In this document: positions 6,247 to 9,773 of the stretch, one piece after another
Position numbering within the stretch: position 1 is the stretch's first letter
Layout of the letters: each line of letters begins with the position of its first letter
Source of the DNA: an uncultured Nostocoides sp.
GTDB lineage: Bacteria > Actinomycetota > Actinomycetes > Actinomycetales > Dermatophilaceae
NCBI GenBank assembly: GCA_936931335.1
Contig: CAKZIH010000355.1
Span: 1-9,773, forward strand
Direction: 5' to 3'
DNA: 9,773 nucleotides
The notes under the pieces: model-generated
What the model was told of the DNA's origin: nothing
Seen by the model: the letters and a program-made list of their open reading frames with translations, nothing else
Database searches by the model: none
Made by a program: the position numbers and the translations under genes

Positions 6247-6252
6247 TAGGGT
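6247..6252 (+). promoter_or_regulatory. Probable -10 element of ilvA (leaderless start)
   Basis: TAGGGT fits TANNNT and ends 7 nt before the ATG at 6260, the same spacing as at the ATP-grasp gene. No Shine-Dalgarno site lies immediately before the ATG; GCCGGAT is the only weak candidate. A transcript starting at or beside the ATG is likely. No clear -35 is visible. ilvA may also be reached by read-through from the cassette, since only 53 bp separate them and no terminator is seen. Confidence 0.5.
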
Positions 6253-6259
6253 GCCGGAT

Positions 6260-7507
6260 ATGACGTCGGTGCCCACCGTGACCCTGGAGGATGTGCTTGC
6301 CGCGCGCGAAGAGCTCGCCGGCCTGATCCGGCCCACCCCGCTGGAGTTCTCGCGGGTGCTCTCGGACAAGCTCGGGACCGACGTCTACCTCAAGTGCGAG
6401 AACCTGCAGCGCGCCGGTTCCTTCAAGATCCGCGGCGCCTATACCCGCATCGCTCGACTCACCCCGGCGCAGAAGGCGCGTGGTGTGGTGGCCGCCAGCG
6501 CCGGCAACCACGCCCAGGGGGTCGCGTTGGCCGCTACCACGCTGGGGATCCCGTCCAAGGTCTATATGCCGCTCGGTGCGGCGATGCCCAAACTGGTGGC
6601 CACCCGGGCCTATGGCGCCACCGTGGAACAGGTCGGCGCCACCCTGGATGAGTCGCTGGTCGCGGCCCGCCAGTATGCCGAGGACACCGGCGCGGTGCTC
6701 ATCCATCCCTTCGACCACCCGGACATCGTGGCTGGTCAGGGCACGTGTGGGCTGGAGATCCTGGAGCAATGTCCCGATGTGCAGACCGTGGTGGTCAGCC
6801 TCGGGGGCGGCGGCCTATTGGCCGGCATCGCGACGGTGATCAAGGCCCAGCGTCCAGACGTGACCATGGTGGGGGTGCAGGCGGAGCAGGCCGCGGCATA
6901 CCCCCGTTCGCTGGCGGAGGGCCGGCCGATCGCCGTGGAGCGAATGGCGACGATGGCCGACGGCATCGCCGTGGGGCTGCCTGGTGCGGTGCCCTTCGAG
7001 GTGGTGCGTACTCAGGTCGACCAGGTCGGCACGGTCTCGGAAGCCTCCCTCTCCCGCGCCATGCTGCAGACCCTGGAGCACAACAAACTCGTCGTCGAGC
7101 CCGCCGGCGCGGCCGGGGTGGCCCTGCTCAATGAGCAGCCCGAGGGCTGGACCGGGCCGGTAGTCGTGGTGCTCTCCGGCGGCAATATCGATCCGCTGCT
7201 GATGCTGCGGGTCATCCGGCACGGCATGGTCGCCGCCGGCCGCTATCTGCAGTTCCGGGTGGTCATGCCCGACCGGCCGGGCTCGCTGGCCCGGCTGATC
7301 GCCGACTGCGCGGCGGTCGACGGCAATGTCATCGAGATCGAGCACACCCGGTATGAGGCCAACCTCATGGTCGACGAGGTCGACATCTTCGTGCAGTTGG
7401 AGACCAAGGGCCCCGAGCACTGCGCATTGGTGCTGAACTCGTTGCGCGAGAAGGGGTATTCGCTCCAGCTGTCCGATGCCGGCGAGGGGCCGACTCAGCC
7501 GGTGTAG
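6260..7507 (+). CDS. ilvA: Threonine ammonia-lyase (threonine deaminase)
   Basis: This 415-residue PLP enzyme converts L-threonine to 2-oxobutanoate and ammonia, the first committed step of isoleucine synthesis. The PLP lysine is Lys56 in GSFKIRGA. ASAGNHAQG (about 80-88) binds substrate. The phosphate-binding glycine loop is GGGG at 182-185, and VLSGGNID lies near 305-312. A single C-terminal ACT-like domain (about 330-405, starting near LQFRVVMPDRPGSLARL) should bind an effector. This is the short form with one regulatory domain, unlike the longer E. coli IlvA with two. Biosynthetic and catabolic (TdcB-like) short forms cannot be told apart by length alone. ATG 6260 is chosen because homologues begin shortly before the LEDVLAAREEL helix and a TANNNT box sits just upstream. 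The 3' end overlaps convergent greA by 13 bp. Confidence 0.93.
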   Translation: MTSVPTVTLEDVLAAREELAGLIRPTPLEFSRVLSDKLGTDVYLKCENLQRAGSFKIRGAYTRIARLTPAQKARGVVAASAGNHAQGVALAATTLGIPSKVYMPLGAAMPKLVATRAYGATVEQVGATLDESLVAARQYAEDTGAVLIHPFDHPDIVAGQGTCGLEILEQCPDVQTVVVSLGGGGLLAGIATVIKAQRPDVTMVGVQAEQAAAYPRSLAEGRPIAVERMATMADGIAVGLPGAVPFEVVRTQVDQVGTVSEASLSRAMLQTLEHNKLVVEPAGAAGVALLNEQPEGWTGPVVVVLSGGNIDPLLMLRVIRHGMVAAGRYLQFRVVMPDRPGSLARLIADCAAVDGNVIEIEHTRYEANLMVDEVDIFVQLETKGPEHCALVLNSLREKGYSLQLSDAGEGPTQPV

Positions 7508-7980
7508 GGCTTGGCGCCGGTGATGGTGACCTCGATGGACTTGCCATTGGGCGCGGTATAGCTGGTGGTGTCGCCGACCTTGAGGCCATTGATGGCCGAG
7601 CCCAGCGGGGAGGCCTCGGAGAAGACCTGCAGCGAACCGTCGGCGATCTCGCGCGAACCGAGCAGGAAGGTCTCCTCATCGCCGAAAAGCTCGACGGTGA
7701 CGAGCATCCCGGGCTCGACGACCCCGTCATCGGGCGGGGTCTCGCCGATGGTGGCGTTCGCCAGCAACTGGGTCAGCTGGCGCACGCGCAACTCGAGCTT
7801 GCCCTGCTCCTCGCGGGCGGCGTGGTAGCCGCCATTCTCCTTGAGGTCGCCCTCGGCGCGGGCCGCCTCGATGCGGGCGATGACTTCCTGGCGCCGGGGG
7901 CCCTTGAGGTCCTCGAGCTCGGCGGTGAGGCGGTCAAAGGCCTCCTGGGTCAGGTAGGTGCCCGTCGGCTGCTCGCTCAC
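7495..7980 (-). CDS. greA: Transcription elongation factor GreA
   Basis: This 161-residue protein binds the secondary channel of RNA polymerase and stimulates cleavage of backtracked RNA. The N-terminal coiled coil (about residues 10-80) carries at its tip GDLKEN, whose Asp45 and Glu48 correspond to the acidic residues that coordinate catalytic magnesium. YHAAREEQGKLE follows, as expected. The C-terminal FKBP-like domain spans about 85-161 (PGMLVTVELFGDEE, then ASPLGSAINGLKVGD). The start is GTG (complement of 7978-7980), fixed by an AAGGAG site. The frame is open much further upstream but that extension lacks family similarity. Length fits actinobacterial GreA. The last 13 bp overlap the 3' end of ilvA on the other strand. 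Confidence 0.95.
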   Translation of the reverse strand: MSEQPTGTYLTQEAFDRLTAELEDLKGPRRQEVIARIEAARAEGDLKENGGYHAAREEQGKLELRVRQLTQLLANATIGETPPDDGVVEPGMLVTVELFGDEETFLLGSREIADGSLQVFSEASPLGSAINGLKVGDTTSYTAPNGKSIEVTITGAKPYTG

Positions 7981-7989
7981 GGTGATGCA

Positions 7990-7995
7990 CTCCTT
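7990..7995 (-). promoter_or_regulatory. Shine-Dalgarno site of greA
   Basis: On the minus strand AAGGAG lies 9 nt before the GTG start codon. It decides the start within a frame that stays open for several hundred bases upstream. Confidence 0.75.
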
Positions 7996-8019
7996 GGTAA
8001 TCCGGGTAACTAGCGCGAA

Positions 8020-8050
8020 GGGTCTGGAACCGCGGATGCGGTCCAGACCC
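8020..8050. repeat. Perfect 9-bp hairpin in the greA leader region
   Basis: GGGTCTGGA (8020-8028) and TCCAGACCC (8042-8050) pair perfectly around a 13-nt loop that itself contains CCGC/GCGG. On the minus strand it lies about 40-70 nt upstream of the greA start, between DUF4307 and greA. No T-run follows on either strand, so it is not a clear terminator. It could be a leader structure of greA, an mRNA processing or stability element, or an operator. Confidence 0.5.
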
Positions 8051-8092
8051 GGAAAGAACAGAAGCTTACAGGACCGGCTCCGCCGAGGGATT

Positions 8093-8104
8093 TTGTGTGC
8101 ACAA
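8093..8104. repeat. Short palindrome TTGTG-TG-CACAA before greA
   Basis: TTGTG and CACAA form a 5-bp dyad around a 2-bp centre, 14 bp beyond the DUF4307 stop codon and about 110 bp upstream of the greA start. The form is operator-like, but I cannot assign it to a regulator, and a dyad this short can occur by chance. Confidence 0.25.
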
Positions 8105-8117
8105 CCGGCGGTGGTGC

Positions 8118-8525
8118 TTAGGCCGGGCGGCAGGTGTCCACCACGCCGGTGACCGCGAGCGCGACGGTGCGCACGGTGTCGGCGCGCACCACATTCGTCT
8201 CCGGCCCGGCAGGAATATGCACATCCAGCAGACCCACCGCCCCGTATCGGGCGTCCATCGCCTTGATCGTGCAGTCCACCGCGGTGTTGGCCGGACGCTG
8301 GACGCCATAGGCGACCTCTACCGCGGTGTTGTCCCGCACGGCATACGAACTGGTCTGATAGGTCACCCGGCCGACGCTCGCGGACAGACCAAACCAGGTC
8401 ACCAGCGCGATCATCGCCCCGATGCCGAGGACCCCGATGACCCACCAGCGGCGGGGGATCGGACGACGCGGGGCGTCGTCGAACTCTTCCTCGTCGTGGT
8501 CGAGGTACGCGGCGGGTGAGGACAT
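8118..8525 (-). CDS. DUF4307 family single-pass membrane protein (Rv1081c-like)
   Basis: This is a 135-residue protein of the DUF4307 family, found in Actinobacteria beside greA and mca. An acidic cytoplasmic N-terminus (HDEEEFDD, residues 10-17) and a basic Pro/Arg stretch (PRRPIPRRWW, about 19-28) lead into one transmembrane helix at about 27-48. The remaining ~85 residues form a predicted extracytoplasmic beta-rich domain with two cysteines, Cys85 (VDCTI) and Cys132 (DTCRP), which could form a disulfide. No function is established for the family and I see no catalytic motif. The ATG has only a weak GGAACGG-like site upstream. It lies upstream of greA on the same strand with a 137-bp gap, and it is divergent from mca, 63 bp away. 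Confidence 0.88.
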   Translation of the reverse strand: MSSPAAYLDHDEEEFDDAPRRPIPRRWWVIGVLGIGAMIALVTWFGLSASVGRVTYQTSSYAVRDNTAVEVAYGVQRPANTAVDCTIKAMDARYGAVGLLDVHIPAGPETNVVRADTVRTVALAVTGVVDTCRPA

Positions 8526-8588
8526 GATGGCCGTTCCGTGTGCGTGCGGGCATCCGCGGGTCGAGCGGTGCCAGAATGTCTATCGATC

Positions 8589-9548
8589 ATGTCATCTACG
8601 AATCCCACTTCCACAGCCCAGGGGCTGCGCCTCATGTGCGTGCACGCCCACCCCGACGACGAGTCCAGCAAGGGCGCGGCGACGATGGCCAAGTACGTCG
8701 ACTCCGGCGTTGAGGTCTTGGTCGTCTCCTGCACCGGCGGCGAGCGCGGCGACGTGCTCAACCCGAATCTGAAGGACGACCCGGAGATCCAGCGCGATCT
8801 GGTCGGCGCCCGGCGCCGCGAGATGGCCCGCGCCCAGGAGATCCTCGGGGTCGACCATCACTGGCTCGGTTTTGTCGATTCCGGTCTGCCCGAAGGCGAT
8901 CCGCTGCCCCCGCTGCCGCAGGGGTGCTTCGCGCTGGAGCCCATCGAGGTGACCAGCGAAGCGCTGGTGCGCGAGATCCGGCGCTTCCGGCCGCATGTGG
9001 TCACCACCTACGACGAGAACGGTGGCTACCCCCACCCGGACCACATCATGTGTCACAACGTGACGGTGGCCGCCTTCACCGCGGCGGGTGACCCCGAGGC
9101 CTTCCCCGGGGCGGGCGAGCCCTGGCAGCCGCTCAAGCTCTATTACAACGGCGGCTTCACCAAGAGCCGGATCCAGACCATCCACGACGGGTTGCTCGAG
9201 CGGGGCCAGGAGAGCCCGTATGCCGAGTGGCTGGCCAGCTGGGACCGGGTGGATCGCGAGATCAGCACGCGCATCCACGTCGCCGATTGGTTCGAGCGCC
9301 GCGACCAGGCGCTGCTCGCGCACGCCACCCAGGTCGACCCGGATGGCTTCTTCTTCGCGGTCAAGCGCGACCTGCTCGCCGAGATCTGGCCGTATGACGA
9401 GTACGAGATCGCCGCGTCCTATGTGCCGGTGCCGCAGGACGAGGACGATCTCTTCGCCGGGATCCCCGATGTGGCCGCTGCCGACGCCCTGGCGCTCGCC
9501 CCGGGTGAACTGCTGCTCGACCGGCGTACCGTCCGGGTGAGCGCATGA
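8589..9548 (+). CDS. mca: Mycothiol S-conjugate amidase
   Basis: This 319-residue zinc amidase of the PIG-L/LmbE fold cleaves mycothiol S-conjugates to a mercapturic acid and GlcN-Ins. It thereby removes electrophiles and antibiotics captured by mycothiol. The metal and catalytic motif AHPDDES is at residues 20-26, with His21 and Asp24 as zinc ligands and Asp23 as the likely general base. The third histidine ligand lies in YPHPDHIMCH (147-156, probably His152). The CTGGERGDVLNPNL stretch and the full length match Mca rather than the paralogue MshB; the close similarity in fold is the main reason for any doubt. The start at ATG 8589 suits homologues, which begin just before LRLMCVHAHPDD. An upstream in-frame GTG (8538) adds unconserved residues. 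No Shine-Dalgarno site is evident. The stop overlaps the next start by 4 bp. Confidence 0.93.
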   Translation: MSSTNPTSTAQGLRLMCVHAHPDDESSKGAATMAKYVDSGVEVLVVSCTGGERGDVLNPNLKDDPEIQRDLVGARRREMARAQEILGVDHHWLGFVDSGLPEGDPLPPLPQGCFALEPIEVTSEALVREIRRFRPHVVTTYDENGGYPHPDHIMCHNVTVAAFTAAGDPEAFPGAGEPWQPLKLYYNGGFTKSRIQTIHDGLLERGQESPYAEWLASWDRVDREISTRIHVADWFERRDQALLAHATQVDPDGFFFAVKRDLLAEIWPYDEYEIAASYVPVPQDEDDLFAGIPDVAAADALALAPGELLLDRRTVRVSA

Positions 9549-9773
9549 GGTCGTGGGTGGCGGCGTGGCCGGCCGCGGAGCCGGTGGATCCGACCAAGGC
9601 ATCCAGCGGATTCCTCGGGTTCGTCGTCTTCTTCCTCTTGGCCGCGGCCATCTGGTTCATCGGGCGCAATCTCACCGGCCGCCTGCGCCGGATGAACCTC
9701 GCGCAGGCGGAGTGGGAAGCGCAGCAGACCGCCGCGCGCGACGCCGCGGTGGAGGGCGCCGCGGCGGGGGGAG
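9545..9773 (+). CDS. Small single-pass membrane protein downstream of mca (Rv1083-like), 3' truncated by window
   Basis: The gene starts at an ATG that overlaps the mca stop (ATGA) and stays open to the end of the window, giving 76 residues. A short N-terminal part (RSWVAAWPAAEPVDPTKASS) precedes one hydrophobic helix at about residues 21-40 (GFLGFVVFFLLAAAIWFIG). A basic stretch (RNLTGRLRRM) and an Ala/Glu/Gln-rich amphipathic helix (about 51-73) follow. By position and topology it matches the small membrane protein found after mca in Mycobacterium (Rv1083, from memory). Function is unknown. Translational coupling to mca is likely. The C-terminus is not in view. Confidence 0.82.
   Translation, partial: MRSWVAAWPAAEPVDPTKASSGFLGFVVFFLLAAAIWFIGRNLTGRLRRMNLAQAEWEAQQTAARDAAVEGAAAGG

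Noticed and set aside
6044..6259. Upstream extension of ilvA into the transglutaminase gene
   Set aside because: The extension is Arg/Gly/Ala-rich shadow sequence; the ATG at 6260 fits homologues and lies just after a TANNNT box.
7981..8553. N-terminal extension of greA through the DUF4307 region
   Set aside because: The frame is open only because stop codons are rare at this GC content. GreA similarity and the AAGGAG site fix the start at 7980, and DUF4307 occupies 8118-8525 in another frame.
8572..8577. CAGAAT as the -10 of mca
   Set aside because: It lacks the leading T of the consensus and lies 11 nt from the ATG, unlike the 7-nt spacing seen twice elsewhere; no -35 supports it, so it is too weak to list.
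1..9773. CRISPR arrays, tRNA or rRNA genes, insertion sequences, phage genes
   Set aside because: I found no direct repeat-spacer pattern, no cloverleaf-like sequence, no transposase or integrase motif, and no composition break that would indicate an inserted element.

Overview
The window comes from a high-GC actinobacterium. The third codon positions are mostly G or C, GTG starts are used, and the mycothiol conjugate amidase gene (mca) points to a mycothiol-making Actinomycetota. A Micrococcales lineage is my guess, but nothing here fixes the family. No rRNA, tRNA, CRISPR array, insertion sequence or phage gene is visible. The window looks like core chromosome with tightly packed genes.

Layout: (1) bases 1-147 are the 3' end of an unrecognised gene. 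(2) Bases 331-1179 encode a seven-helix Bax inhibitor-1/YccA-type membrane protein, followed by a small unknown gene to 1520. (3) On the minus strand, 2636-1500 is a membrane-anchored SGNH/GDSL esterase with an unusual disordered tail. Its 3' end overlaps the small gene by 21 bp. (4) A divergent intergenic region (2637-2809) holds a perfect 9-bp inverted repeat and a likely leaderless promoter. (5) Bases 2810-6206 form a three-gene cassette joined by overlapping stop/start codons: a circularly permuted ATP-grasp ligase, an alpha-E protein and a transglutaminase-like cysteine peptidase. (6) ilvA (threonine ammonia-lyase) follows after 53 bp with its own leaderless-type promoter. (7) ilvA converges on greA with a 13-bp overlap. 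greA and a DUF4307 membrane protein are both on the minus strand. (8) mca diverges from DUF4307 and overlaps by 4 bp a small membrane-protein gene that runs off the window.

The most interesting part is the cassette at 2810-6206. The same trio is conserved in many bacteria, including, from memory, M. tuberculosis Rv2411c-Rv2409c. It has been proposed from comparative genomics to be a peptide-ligating or peptide-tagging system, but its substrate is unknown. The ATP-grasp protein here carries a polyglutamine run near its C-terminus. The right flank (greA-DUF4307-mca-small membrane protein) and the SGNH gene match, from memory, the M. tuberculosis Rv1075c and Rv1080c-Rv1083 neighbourhood. The cassette and ilvA therefore occupy the place where other genes (lipU, cbs, metB) sit in that genome.

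Regulation visible in sequence: two -10-like TANNNT hexamers lie exactly 7 nt before start codons that lack a Shine-Dalgarno sequence (2810 and 6260). Clear Shine-Dalgarno sites precede the Bax-type gene, the SGNH gene, the alpha-E and transglutaminase genes, and greA. Hairpins lie in the leaders of the Bax-type gene and greA.
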